In this document: positions 7,796 through 15,846 of the stretch, in pieces
How the letters are laid out: each line of letters starts with the position of its first letter
Numbering within the stretch: position 1 is the stretch's first letter
Origin: Stieleria tagensis
GTDB taxonomy: Bacteria; Planctomycetota; Planctomycetia; Pirellulales; Pirellulaceae
Assembly: GCF_024129865.1 (NCBI RefSeq)
Contig: NZ_JAMYFE010000068.1
Span: forward strand, 1 to 64,000
Direction: 5' to 3'
DNA length: 64,000 nt
Position numbers and translations under genes: made by a program
Notes under the pieces: generated by a model
The model's database searches: none
What the model was told of the DNA's origin: nothing
The model's input: the letters and a program-made list of their open reading frames with translations, nothing else

Positions 7796-8932
7796 TCAGT
7801 CAGCCGCGCTGCCGTCCGCTCGAACGCCGCCGCGGGGTTCTTGCTTGTTCACACCCACGTCGCTGTAGCCACGCATTTGGACGCCGAGCGTGTCGAAGTC
7901 GGCTTCAGCGGTTTCAACTGTTGGCTCGATTTTGCCGTCGAGCGCGGCGATCTCAATCACTGGCATGTCGCGAGGATCGGCCAGCAAATACCAAGCCGAC
8001 TCGCTGTTTCCTGTGTAGTTGGCGTTGCTCATGTACGGCGAGCTTTCCGTCCGGAACCGGCCTTGCCACGGGTTTACCTCAGGCTCGTCCGTACTGCCCT
8101 TGATCTTGTCGCTCGTCATCAACTGACGTGCAGTCGTTTTCAAGGCAGTCGGGACAAGCAGAATCGCCGGCTCAATGCCAAGCGGGTTGCCGTCTGGGTC
8201 GGTCTGATTCATGAAGACCGTTTCGGCTTCTTCCAGGCCGACAAGACCGAGCTCGCCTGTGTCGGTGCTGACGTTGAAATTGCCGGCAGCGAAGAACGCC
8301 GCATTGTCCAAAAACGCAGTCCAGAAAATATCGTTCAGCTTCAACCCAGCACCACGGCCAAGCTTGCGGGGGACGTCGGTCAACGCGCCGAGGTCATCAT
8401 TGATGATATCGGTGCGAGTGATGCCGAGCATTCGACCGTAGGTATCGACTTTGTTGGTGTACGTTTCTTCGCTGAGCGTTCCGTGCTTGATCTGACCGTC
8501 TGGCCCGACTTGTTCGAATCTCAAATCGCCAGTCAGAGAAACCGTTGTCACTTGCTTGAAGTCTTTGACGCTGCGGATTGCTGCGATCCGCAAGCACGTT
8601 GTGTCAACTGCATCGAAGCCACGCTTCAGAAACTTGTTTGCTGTGTTCGCAAGCACAGTGGGAATCGAGATCGTACTGGCGACCGCTGAGATCGTAACTC
8701 CTCCGAACGCGGCGCGGAGCGATTCTTGGTTAATCTTTTCGCCGGGATTCCCGCGATAGCCGTTCTCGGCGGCTGCGATCCCAAACAGTTGATTCAACCC
8801 GATTCCGCCGGGGAAGTGATCATGCGCCGCCTGAAGCTCGTGATCAGTGAAGTGTTGTTCCTCGCCGCCCAGTCGTCCGCCCGTGCAACATGCGGCCTCA
8901 AGGATGCGATTTGTCAGTTTTGATTGATACAT
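7796..8932 (-). CDS. HK97-type phage major capsid protein
   Basis: The 378-residue protein matches the capsid half of phage prohead-protease/major-capsid fusion proteins. The N-terminal part has the HFPGGIGLNQLFGIAAAENG block, followed by STISIPTVLANTANKFLKRG, the central MLGITRTDIINDDLGAL, and a C-terminal ending of the type IAALDGKIEPTVE...GVQMRGYSDVGVN. The protease half found in fused relatives is absent. No free-standing protease, portal, terminase or tail gene is present in the element, so particle assembly would need helper-phage functions or a non-phage use of the shell. It begins 15 bp after the coiled-coil gene and is probably co-transcribed with it. Confidence 0.85.
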   Translation of the reverse strand: MYQSKLTNRILEAACCTGGRLGGEEQHFTDHELQAAHDHFPGGIGLNQLFGIAAAENGYRGNPGEKINQESLRAAFGGVTISAVASTISIPTVLANTANKFLKRGFDAVDTTCLRIAAIRSVKDFKQVTTVSLTGDLRFEQVGPDGQIKHGTLSEETYTNKVDTYGRMLGITRTDIINDDLGALTDVPRKLGRGAGLKLNDIFWTAFLDNAAFFAAGNFNVSTDTGELGLVGLEEAETVFMNQTDPDGNPLGIEPAILLVPTALKTTARQLMTSDKIKGSTDEPEVNPWQGRFRTESSPYMSNANYTGNSESAWYLLADPRDMPVIEIAALDGKIEPTVETAEADFDTLGVQMRGYSDVGVNKQEPRGGVRADGSAAD

Positions 8933-8947
8933 GGTTTGCCTCTGGTT

Positions 8948-9583
8948 TTACTCAGCCAACTTGGCCTGGATTGAATTGGATGCTGCGACAGCTGCCTGAT
9001 GTGCCTCCATCGCTACGGTCTGTTCGGCTTTCCACCGGGCTAGGTAGCGAGAGAGCCGTCGCTCTTCGGACTTGTCGCCGGCTCGCTGGGCCTCTCTGAT
9101 CGACTCGGCATACCCGTTGGCCCGGGAGGTTGCTTCAGTCAATCGCTGATTCGCAAACTTGACCGACCGATCGATGACCCAACGATCGATGAGCAAGGCC
9201 GGCGATGCCAACTGAATCAACTTGTTCTGCAAAGCTTGCGATCCAGCACAACTCTTTTCGAGTTTGCCAATCTGCTTTTGCAGTTCTTTCCGCTCGGCAT
9301 TCAACTCGCTGACACGTGTTTCCAGCTTGACGTTCTGTTGTGCAAGCTGGCGATGGATGATCGACCGCTCACCGGGGTCCTTCGCTTTGTGCAATGCGGT
9401 CTGCAGCGGTTCGCACTCGGCGACGTGGACGTTTGCCGCGTCGTCGGCTGCAGCATCGATATCATTGATCGACGCGCGCAACTCACGGATGGCATCGCGT
9501 TTTTGAGATATCGCTGCCAATTCTTCTTGCACGGACTCACGGCGTGATAACCGTTCGGCTTCACCTAAATCGAAAGTGTTCAT
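8948..9583 (-). CDS. Coiled-coil protein, possible capsid scaffold
   Basis: The 211-residue, highly charged protein is predicted to be mostly alpha-helical with long heptad-like stretches (residues about 15-45 and 75-110, for example LNAERKELQKQIGKLEKS). It has no signal peptide or enzyme motif. Its position directly upstream of the capsid gene and its composition fit a scaffolding or minor head protein; this is inference, with no family match. Its ATG overlaps the stop of the upstream small gene by 4 bp (ATGA). Confidence 0.7.
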   Translation of the reverse strand: MNTFDLGEAERLSRRESVQEELAAISQKRDAIRELRASINDIDAAADDAANVHVAECEPLQTALHKAKDPGERSIIHRQLAQQNVKLETRVSELNAERKELQKQIGKLEKSCAGSQALQNKLIQLASPALLIDRWVIDRSVKFANQRLTEATSRANGYAESIREAQRAGDKSEERRLSRYLARWKAEQTVAMEAHQAAVAASNSIQAKLAE

Positions 9584-9792
9584 TTGTTGTTTCTCCGGTA
9601 CCAGTGGGTGCCGTTGTGATCGGTCCGCCAGAACGTATAGTCGCCAGGCCCGAAGTCGGCACGGATCAGCTGACTGCCAGCGATGAACTCGGGTTGGTTG
9701 CCATCGGCGTTGACACCGGCATCGGTGTCATTCGGCCCGGCTGGCGGGATGCCCTGGATCAAGACCCGGTTTTTTCTGAGTGGGTTGTTCAT
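9580..9792 (-). CDS. Small hypothetical protein
   Basis: This 70-residue protein runs from the ATG at 9792 (MNNPLRKNRVLIQGIPPAGP) to a C-terminal part rich in aromatic residues (DYTFWRTDHNGTHWYRRNNK). A GTG 15 bp upstream is the alternative start. I recognise no domain. The 4-bp overlap with the coiled-coil gene places it in the capsid transcription unit. Confidence 0.6.
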   Translation of the reverse strand: MNNPLRKNRVLIQGIPPAGPNDTDAGVNADGNQPEFIAGSQLIRADFGPGDYTFWRTDHNGTHWYRRNNK

Positions 9793-9840
9793 GCGATCAA
9801 TGTACACGTCAGAAATTCGGTTCTTCCAGGATCTGGAAAC

Positions 9841-10077
9841 TCACTCAACCGCTTCCGCTGGTGGCTCAAGGATCGCCAAGAATGGCCGATTGCAATCGCG
9901 ACAAATTGAACGACGCGTGATTGAGCCATCGCCTCCCGCCTCACTACGGACAGTCGTGGGCGTCTCCATGCTGCCGCAGTGAGGGCAGGCTACGCGATGA
10001 ACGAAGACTGATGGCGCTGATGACCACTTGATTCGTTTCGCGCGGCAATCGCGATCTGTCGATTGGTTGTCGCTCAT
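9841..10077 (-). CDS. Small zinc-ribbon-like protein
   Basis: This 78-residue protein starts at MSDNQSTDRD. It carries two CxxC pairs (ACPHCGSM and ICRDCNRP) about 25 residues apart, a classic zinc-ribbon arrangement. The ATG at 10077 is preceded by AGAGCAAAAG. The frame stays open much further upstream only because it runs into the low-complexity tract, so the longer reading is not credible. Small zinc-ribbon proteins are common in phages and islands; the role here is unknown. Confidence 0.65.
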   Translation of the reverse strand: MSDNQSTDRDCRAKRIKWSSAPSVFVHRVACPHCGSMETPTTVRSEAGGDGSITRRSICRDCNRPFLAILEPPAEAVE

Positions 10078-10134
10078 CTTTTGCTCTCTATCGCCGGGGT
10101 TGATGCTTTGCTGTTTGCCCGGTGCTCTCTCGCC

Positions 10135-10375
10135 GCTGTGCCGTGGTATCGCTTTTGTCGGTGCCGTCTGGCCGTCTGGCTGTCGATGTGCCTGTCGTCG
10201 TGCCGTCGTGGTGCCGGCTGGTCGTCTGTGCCGTCGTCGTGCCGTGGCTGTCGCTGGTCGTCGCTGGTCGTCGTGGTGCCGTCTGGCTGGTGTGCTGTCG
10301 TCGTTGTGGTGCTGTCGTCGGCGTCGTGGTGGTGATCGCCTGGCCGTTGATGGTGCCGGCGATGTGTAGCGGGGT
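10135..10375. repeat. Low-complexity GTCGTCG/GCCGTC tract
   Basis: About 240 bp consist of imperfect repeats of GTCGTGGTGCCGTC-like words. All three minus-strand frames are open and give Thr/His/Arg/Asp-rich products, which argues for simple-sequence DNA without a coding function. It separates the zinc-ribbon gene from the 96-residue protein. Confidence 0.7.
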
Positions 10376-10388
10376 GTTTCCGAGGCAA

Positions 10389-10679
10389 TCAATCCTGGTT
10401 GCGTGCTTGCCCCGTTGTTGACTCGCTGGAGTGTCCAGCAGGCGCCCGGTAGTACACGTCGATCGACTTACCTGGATTGTCGTGATGGAGGAGATCATCC
10501 ATCTGACCTCGTAAGCCGGTGATCTTTTGAATCGTGTTTCGCACCGGTCGCGATCTTGCTTTTGAATAGCCCGCCGTCACGTCGTCGGTGATTTGCCAGA
10601 GCAACTTTTCAATCCGCTGTAGTTCGCCGGCGATCTCGCGATGCCGTTCGATGGTCAGTCCGGTTTTTTGTTTTGCCAT
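10389..10679 (-). CDS. Small hypothetical protein, helical
   Basis: The 96-residue protein starts at MAKQKTGLTIERHREIAGEL. Its middle looks alpha-helical (LQRIEKLLWQITDDV) and its tail is polar and disordered. No known domain is recognised. The ATG at 10679 is preferred because the upstream extension has no plausible start context and runs towards the palindromic repeats that probably contain its promoter or operator. Confidence 0.55.
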   Translation of the reverse strand: MAKQKTGLTIERHREIAGELQRIEKLLWQITDDVTAGYSKARSRPVRNTIQKITGLRGQMDDLLHHDNPGKSIDVYYRAPAGHSSESTTGQARNQD

Positions 10680-10755
10680 TTTTGAAATCTGTTTTTTGAA
10701 AAGTGAAAAAGTGTTTTTTGTGATCAGCCGGCCGCTAGCTAGAAACTCCGTCGTT

Positions 10756-10895
10756 ACTCGGACAAAAGCAGAGCAGGCCACACCACGCGGATTTCCTCTC
10801 GCACACACTCACCACTCGGACAACCCCTATAGGGTTGTTGTCCGAGTGAGTGAAATAACTCGGACAAGTAGTGATTTGTCCGAGTGAGTCCGAGT
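10756..10895. repeat. Iteron-like palindromic cluster (ACTCGGACAA)
   Basis: ACTCGGACAA occurs at 10756-10765, 10814-10823 and 10858-10867 in plus orientation. Its complement occurs at 10838-10847 and 10876-10885, with a partial copy (TCCGAGT) at 10889-10895. The copies at 10814/10838 and 10858/10876 form two hyphenated palindromes; the first is centred on CCCTATAGGG. The cluster lies just downstream of the helicase gene and upstream of the next leftward gene. A replication origin recognised by the element's own proteins and a repressor operator are both plausible. Confidence 0.7.
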
Positions 10896-10902
10896 GTCCG
10901 GC

Positions 10903-12456
10903 TCAGTCGCTTTTGAGTTGCAAATCATCATTTTCTTTTTCCTCCCGATTCGCTTTTTCTTGTTCGTCGATCGTCATTCGATAGCCTTCGTATTCCTGTC
11001 CGTTGGCCTTCTTCACAGAACACGGCTCAAGAATTTCTTCGCGGATCAGATAGGCGAGGGCCGCTTTGCCAACTTGGCCGTGACTCAGCCCCGCGGCGTC
11101 GAAGGCCGAAGATTTCGTGAGACCATTTCGCCCGACCCCGATAAACGCGTCACGCAATTTCTGGGCGTTCTTTTCGTTGGCTCGCTGTTTCTTTGCCTCT
11201 TTTGCGATTTCCTTCCGTTCGGCGGCATCCTCTCGCGATTCGTTTGCGTCGCTGACTTCCACATCCCACCGTCGGCCGCCTTCGTCGTCTGGGTGCCCCT
11301 CCGCCACGTCTAGGCCCCAGCAACCGTTGTGCCCGGCGGAACCGCCGGCGCTCATCCAGAGGCGGTGATTGCCGGTGCCCTCCTCGTACCGTTCTCGGCG
11401 AGACAGCAAGAGCCACTGGCGTGCAAACTCAGCGAATCCGGCCCAAGCGATGTCGCCCAGTTCCAGTGGTTGAAACTCGATGTTGTTGGTGTTGTTCTTT
11501 TTGGCGTGATGCACCAACACGGGCGTGCATTTCTGCTGCAGCGCCAGTTCGGAGAAAATCCGTAGCTGGTCGCCCATCGAAAAGAGATTGCCGGCGTCCG
11601 ATCCGTCGATCATCAAGTAAGCCGGATCCGCGATAACCACGTCGAATTTGCCTGCTTTGATTACCGCCGCAAGTTCGGAGACGTGGCTTGCGTTGGCCAG
11701 CTGCGGAACGCGATCCGTCACCGTGAAGTAACCATCTAGTGCCGCGAGATCGATCGAATGCGATCGACAAATCCTGAAGCAAGTTTCCTGCACGGTCGCC
11801 AGCCCCGATTCAGCGGTGAGCACCAGGACGCGTTTTTTTGCTGGGACACCGAACCGGCCGAGAAACTCGGTGCCCGACGCCAGTGACAACGCCACCTCGA
11901 TCGCGATGGACGTTTTCAAGGACTTGAATTGGCCGGCGATAATGAGCGGTTGATGTTCAGCGAGCACGCCCGGAATCAAGTAATTCAACTTGAAATCGCC
12001 GCTCGCCAGTTCTTTTGCACCAACAAGTGAAAAATACAGGTCCTCATTTTTTGCTCGATCTAGTTGCTGTGCTCTTTTTTCTAGGAACTGTTTTCCGATT
12101 CTTTCGAGCGCATGTGCCACTGAGCCAACGTCTTCACGCGTCAGCGCGGCAACCGCCTCCGCGAACTGGTTTTTATCACCGCTGTTGGTGATGATCACGC
12201 CGTCCGAATAAATCTCAGCCCCGCAACTGTATGCGGTGAGTATGTGACAACCATCAGGCGCGACTGTGCCGACCTCTATCGTCGTGCCGGCGAGGGTTGA
12301 TGCGCTGCGAGAGTCGTCTCGCAGCGTCACACCTGCCTCTGCTGCCTCCGCCTCGACCTCCGCTAGTTCGGCTGTGAGCTTTTTCTGGTCCTCGATCACC
12401 ATGTCGTATTTGCGGAGAATCTCCTCAGCCTTTTCATCGATTGCTACCGTGCTCAT
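10903..12456 (-). CDS. RepA-like AAA/RecA-fold replicative helicase
   Basis: The 517-residue cytoplasmic ATPase has a coiled-coil-like N-terminus. Its RecA-fold core carries a variant Walker A at about residues 175-183 (GQFKSLKTS), a Walker B strand (FDVVIADPAYLMIDG) and the sensor-like VLVHHAKKNN. These match the RepA/AAA_25 hexameric helicases of plasmids and satellites. The usual second Gly of the Walker A (KSGKT) is Leu here. A charged linker leads to a C-terminal winged-helix-like segment (residues about 430-490). The ATG overlaps the primase stop by 4 bp, so the two form a replication operon. Confidence 0.8.
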   Translation of the reverse strand: MSTVAIDEKAEEILRKYDMVIEDQKKLTAELAEVEAEAAEAGVTLRDDSRSASTLAGTTIEVGTVAPDGCHILTAYSCGAEIYSDGVIITNSGDKNQFAEAVAALTREDVGSVAHALERIGKQFLEKRAQQLDRAKNEDLYFSLVGAKELASGDFKLNYLIPGVLAEHQPLIIAGQFKSLKTSIAIEVALSLASGTEFLGRFGVPAKKRVLVLTAESGLATVQETCFRICRSHSIDLAALDGYFTVTDRVPQLANASHVSELAAVIKAGKFDVVIADPAYLMIDGSDAGNLFSMGDQLRIFSELALQQKCTPVLVHHAKKNNTNNIEFQPLELGDIAWAGFAEFARQWLLLSRRERYEEGTGNHRLWMSAGGSAGHNGCWGLDVAEGHPDDEGGRRWDVEVSDANESREDAAERKEIAKEAKKQRANEKNAQKLRDAFIGVGRNGLTKSSAFDAAGLSHGQVGKAALAYLIREEILEPCSVKKANGQEYEGYRMTIDEQEKANREEKENDDLQLKSD

Positions 12457-13601
12457 GCGATGGCCCCTTGCTGCGTAGTAAACGAGAAATGTGTGTTGTC
12501 GTAAATTTGCCTATCGATCTGGCCGTGGCACCACCTCGCGGCTGCCCGCCAATCACCGTCATGACGGAGCGTCACGAACATTTGGTCGATGGAGTGAAAC
12601 CTGCCGACCGATCCATCTTTTTTTGCCGAATCGAAATGCGGGTCAGCCCCGCTGAAGACATTGATGCCCGGCCGGCTTAGCTGGGAGGCGATCTTCAAAC
12701 TCTTGCCGCCGCTCTGGCTGCCGGGCCGCAACCATTCACCGGCGCCAAGATGCGTGTAGCCGTGCTGATTTAGCAGGTCTTCGACAGTCAGCCCGAACCT
12801 GTCGATGTACTCGCTGACCGGCTGGGTCTGCGGCTCGCATGTTCTGCGCGTTTCGTTGACGGTCCGATCGACTCGCCGGATTGCCGGTTTTTTTGTCTCA
12901 GTTTTGATTGCCGGCAGGGTCAGTTCCCGCAGCGAATACAGGCGATCGGGATGGTATTCGTGACACGTCACTGAGTTGCCGTTGCTTCGCGGCTGTCCGA
13001 CGATTCGCAACAGGCGATCGATGTTCGCCGTGGCATCCAACTTGCCATCGGCTAGCGTGTTTAAATGTCTTTGCCAACGCCCGGTCAGTTGCGAAATGTA
13101 CTGCCGCTCTCTATCAGATTTGATTCTGTACGGAATCTTCAGAATCCAATAGCTATGAAACCCGCCTCGGTCGCCGTCGCTATTGACTATAAGACTCGGC
13201 GGCACTGGCATAAGATTCAGGATCTCGAGCATTTTCTCCCGGCTGTGATAGTCGTCATTCTTGCCGGCGTCGCAGTCCAAATGAAATGAGACGACGGTCT
13301 TCACTTCGTTTTTGGTTCCAACAATCCAGCGACCTTTGCCGTCTCGCTCAGATCTGGCCTGGATGGCGTCCCAGTCCATTAGGTTGATCTTCGCGTAGAT
13401 GTCTAGCCGGCCGGCTAGCTGCGATGCGGCCCGGGCTAAGTTGCCACTGCCTGTGTCGCAGTGCCCGACCCATTGCCTCTTCGATTTGCCGGCGAAGACG
13501 ATCTCGCCGTCATCCGGCCTGCATCGGCTGTACAGTGCGTCCAGCCATGCCGCTGTTTCGCCCGCACGAACCGTAGACGTGTCGTGAGTGGGTGCTACCA
13601 T
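12453..13601 (-). CDS. AEP-type primase (PrimPol/RepB-like)
   Basis: The protein of about 382 residues contains archaeo-eukaryotic primase signatures: a metal-binding strand FHLDCDAGKNDD, the nucleotide-binding block NSDGDRGGFHSYWIL, and IDRLLRIVGQPRSNG corresponding to the conserved LLRxPG(S/T)xN region. The last 120 residues are probably a separate accessory domain. I chose the ATG at 13601 because GGAGG lies 8-9 nt upstream; an earlier in-frame ATG at 13631 lacks such a site. With the overlapping helicase it forms a minimal primase-helicase replication module. Confidence 0.8.
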   Translation of the reverse strand: MVAPTHDTSTVRAGETAAWLDALYSRCRPDDGEIVFAGKSKRQWVGHCDTGSGNLARAASQLAGRLDIYAKINLMDWDAIQARSERDGKGRWIVGTKNEVKTVVSFHLDCDAGKNDDYHSREKMLEILNLMPVPPSLIVNSDGDRGGFHSYWILKIPYRIKSDRERQYISQLTGRWQRHLNTLADGKLDATANIDRLLRIVGQPRSNGNSVTCHEYHPDRLYSLRELTLPAIKTETKKPAIRRVDRTVNETRRTCEPQTQPVSEYIDRFGLTVEDLLNQHGYTHLGAGEWLRPGSQSGGKSLKIASQLSRPGINVFSGADPHFDSAKKDGSVGRFHSIDQMFVTLRHDGDWRAAARWCHGQIDRQIYDNTHFSFTTQQGAIA

Positions 13602-13672
13602 GAGGTCGTCCCTCCGTGTAACTGTGGACATTTGGCCCGCCGGGTAGTAGCAGCTCGGCGGGCTGTTTTTGT

Positions 13673-13933
13673 TTAGCCGAAGATGGAGTCACGTTTCGCC
13701 GTCTGGCGTTTGCGTTTGGCTCGTGGCTCGCTCACCGATGGGTGGCGCCGGCGTAATAGAAAACGTGCTAGATCGTCCTCAGCGATACGCCAGCGGGGCC
13801 GCTCGCCGTCTGGATCGGTCGCCAGATTGGATGCGACGATCTCGCCGCTACGGATCCAGGCCAACACTTTGTCGGACTTGCACCCGAGTAGCTTTGCGGC
13901 CTGTGGCGGCGTGTAGAATTGCTCTGAAATCAC
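13673..13933 (-). CDS. HTH excisionase-family DNA-binding protein
   Basis: The 86-residue protein has the MerR/excisionase-type winged HTH: FYTPPQAAKLLGCKSDKVLA, then WIRSGEIVASN and a wing ending RWRIAEDDLARFLLRRR. The basic tail may contact DNA. The start is GTG at 13933 with GGAG 8 nt upstream. Lying between integrase and replication genes, it could be the recombination directionality factor or the switch regulator of the element. Confidence 0.75.
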   Translation of the reverse strand: MISEQFYTPPQAAKLLGCKSDKVLAWIRSGEIVASNLATDPDGERPRWRIAEDDLARFLLRRRHPSVSEPRAKRKRQTAKRDSIFG

Positions 13934-14030
13934 CAGTAGTCTCCGTATGAGTAAGGTCAGACGGTTTTCTACTGGCGATGCGGGGTATTAAAACTGTCAG
14001 TCCTGAAACTGATAGTTTTGATAGTTTTTC
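13934..14030. promoter_or_regulatory. Regulatory gap with short repeats
   Basis: This 97-bp gap is upstream of the excisionase-like gene. It contains related short repeats (AAACTGTCAG, AAACTGATAG, TTTGATAGTT) and the inverted pair ACCAGTAG/CTACTGGC. These could be operator sites for the HTH protein that they precede. No clear promoter consensus is visible. Confidence 0.4.
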
Positions 14031-14552
14031 TTAGGCCTTTTTCGGTCGGCCTGGCGACTTGGGTTCAGGCATCGGAAGTTTATGAAACTCCGCAAAACGT
14101 TTGGCTCTGTCCAGCAATCCATTTGGCGAACGAGGGACTTTGCGATCGGAAGATTTTTCTAGCTTTGCGGCCAAAACTGACAGTTTTTCGGCGTTCATCT
14201 TCGGCCGCGATTCGAAAATCTCGCGGTCATTGGCTAAATCTTTAGGCCACGGGTAGACCTTGGTTGCGTCTGTGGTGCCGCTTGCGTCGGTTTTGTTTGA
14301 TACTTCCAGTTCGATAAGCAACGCATCTGTCAGATGATCTAGCTGGCACTGATCGAGTTGCTGAACCTCCGCCCATGTCATGTTGAATTGTTGGATCAAC
14401 GTTTTCAGCAGAAGCTCGTGCCGACCATTGCCTAGTTTTTCAAGTCTCTTGAGTTGATAAGCCCGGTCGGCATCCTCAAGACTACGCCGCTGGCGATACC
14501 AGTTTTGAAGCTCTTCCAGGGATTCCAGATTTCCTTGCTTGTCGCCGTTCAT
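14031..14552 (-). CDS. Hypothetical protein co-translated with the integrase
   Basis: The 173-residue protein is helical and charged (LQNWYRQRRSLEDADRAYQL, then LDQCQLDHLTDALLIELEV) and ends in a proline/lysine-rich tail (PEPKSPGRPKKA) resembling an AT-hook-like DNA contact. I recognise no family. Its ATG overlaps the integrase stop by 4 bp (ATGA), so it is translated with the integrase and may assist recombination or regulate it. Confidence 0.65.
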   Translation of the reverse strand: MNGDKQGNLESLEELQNWYRQRRSLEDADRAYQLKRLEKLGNGRHELLLKTLIQQFNMTWAEVQQLDQCQLDHLTDALLIELEVSNKTDASGTTDATKVYPWPKDLANDREIFESRPKMNAEKLSVLAAKLEKSSDRKVPRSPNGLLDRAKRFAEFHKLPMPEPKSPGRPKKA

Positions 14553-15679
14553 GATTGCACCTCACCGGCGTACAACCATTCCCAAACCGTCTCGACAGTG
14601 CGCTGCAGCCGCGAGTCACTGACCCGTTGCCTGTATCGTGCCGACATGTCGGATTCGCTGTCGCTGTGCCCCATGATGGCTCGCACGGCCACCAGATCGC
14701 CGCATTCCTCAGCCTGGGTCTGAAACGTCCTGCGTAAACAATAGAAGCCCCTGCCTTTTTCGGGGAATCCAGCGGCTTTCAGGACTGGCTTGAACGCTCC
14801 GGTCACTCGGTTGCCGCCTGTGCGATTCTCGGTGCAAAAGTCCCTGCCGCGGTGACCAACGAACAATCGGTCGGTTCCGCCTGGGTGGCTCTCGATCACT
14901 GCTTGGATTGCTGCGACCGTCTCCGGCCACAATGGGATCCGCCGCTCAATTCCTGTTTTGGCTCTCGGGTAGTTCAGCCACCCTGTTTTCAGATCGACCA
15001 GGCCGACTTCCAGTTCCGCCACGTCACGGTTGCCGAATCCAGCTTGGACGCCCAATAGAATCATCGCTTTCCAATTCGGGCCCGATGCGGCGATCAGTTG
15101 GTGAACTTCGTTGGCATCGAAGTCTTGCTTCCCACGCTTGGCTCGCTGCTTGCGAATGACCTTCGCAGATGGCTTTACGAAGCTCGGGCCAAACCGAACC
15201 GGCGATTTGATAAGGCCGGCATCGAATGAGTACCGGAACAGCGATTTGATTTGCCCGATGTGCTTGCCGAGCGCGACCGGTCCATACCGCTTGGCGAGGT
15301 CGGAACGCAGCTTGGCAAAGTCTGCCGGCTCCAATTCGGAAACACTGGTTTCCTTGCCCAGCGACTTGAAGATCAAATCACAGGCTTTGAAGTATTCGTC
15401 GTAGGTGTCCTGAACAATCTCGCCGGCGTGGAGACGTGACCGCTTGGCCTGCATCCATTCCTCGGCGGCGTCCTTCACGGTGACGCCACTTGTGTTTCTC
15501 GGTCGCCGGCCGGCTTTGATCTCTAGCCACTGATCGAGCGAGCGCGTGCCCTGGGGATCTTCCTCCACTCTTTCGAAGTAGTGGCGTTTGCCTTTGTGGA
15601 CTTTGCACCAAAGTCCGCTGGCTTTGTGAACGCTTAACCTCACTTCACGTTTGGCTCGCGCTAATGTAGACTTCGCCAT
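14549..15679 (-). CDS. Tyrosine recombinase (integrase)
   Basis: The 376-residue protein has an N-terminal SAM-like core-binding domain (about residues 70-160) and a C-terminal catalytic domain. Visible catalytic elements are Arg in GFGNRDVAEL, the box-II region FYCLRRTFQT (Arg kept, the usual His replaced by Tyr/Cys), MGHSDS and the nucleophile in ARYRQRV. The ATG at 15679 is chosen for its AGGTGA ribosome binding site; a longer frame would run through the arm-type repeats. It lies about 170 bp from the tRNA-Ser attachment site and reads away from it. Confidence 0.9.
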   Translation of the reverse strand: MAKSTLARAKREVRLSVHKASGLWCKVHKGKRHYFERVEEDPQGTRSLDQWLEIKAGRRPRNTSGVTVKDAAEEWMQAKRSRLHAGEIVQDTYDEYFKACDLIFKSLGKETSVSELEPADFAKLRSDLAKRYGPVALGKHIGQIKSLFRYSFDAGLIKSPVRFGPSFVKPSAKVIRKQRAKRGKQDFDANEVHQLIAASGPNWKAMILLGVQAGFGNRDVAELEVGLVDLKTGWLNYPRAKTGIERRIPLWPETVAAIQAVIESHPGGTDRLFVGHRGRDFCTENRTGGNRVTGAFKPVLKAAGFPEKGRGFYCLRRTFQTQAEECGDLVAVRAIMGHSDSESDMSARYRQRVSDSRLQRTVETVWEWLYAGEVQS

Positions 15680-15758
15680 CGCATCACCTGTGCTGTAACT
15701 GGTTGGGTGGTGTGCGGTTCTGGTCGGTACGAACGGCCAGAACCTCCTTTTTGACCCT

Positions 15759-15842
15759 AAAAGGGTATGGAAAAGGGTATAGCGGTTTCGGGCGTTCGTC
15801 AATGCCCCGGAGGAAAGCCTAAGTTTCCTATAAAGAAAACCG
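15759..15842. promoter_or_regulatory. Candidate integrase arm-type sites, right end; possible tRNA promoter
   Basis: AAAAGGGTAT occurs twice in direct orientation 12 bp apart (15759-15768, 15771-15780), and TTTCCTATAAAGAAAACCG lies at 15824-15842. Both motifs have counterparts at the left end of the element. The TATAAA inside the second motif (15829-15834) is at the right distance to be the -10 box of the tRNA-Ser gene starting at 15848. No good -35 box is visible. Confidence 0.55.
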
Positions 15843-15846
15843 CAAT

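Noticed and set aside
10028-10498. Several overlapping open frames around the GTCGTCG tract, including one with an ankyrin-like NTPLHIAG
   Set aside because: All frames are open because of simple-sequence DNA. The ankyrin resemblance covers a single short segment.
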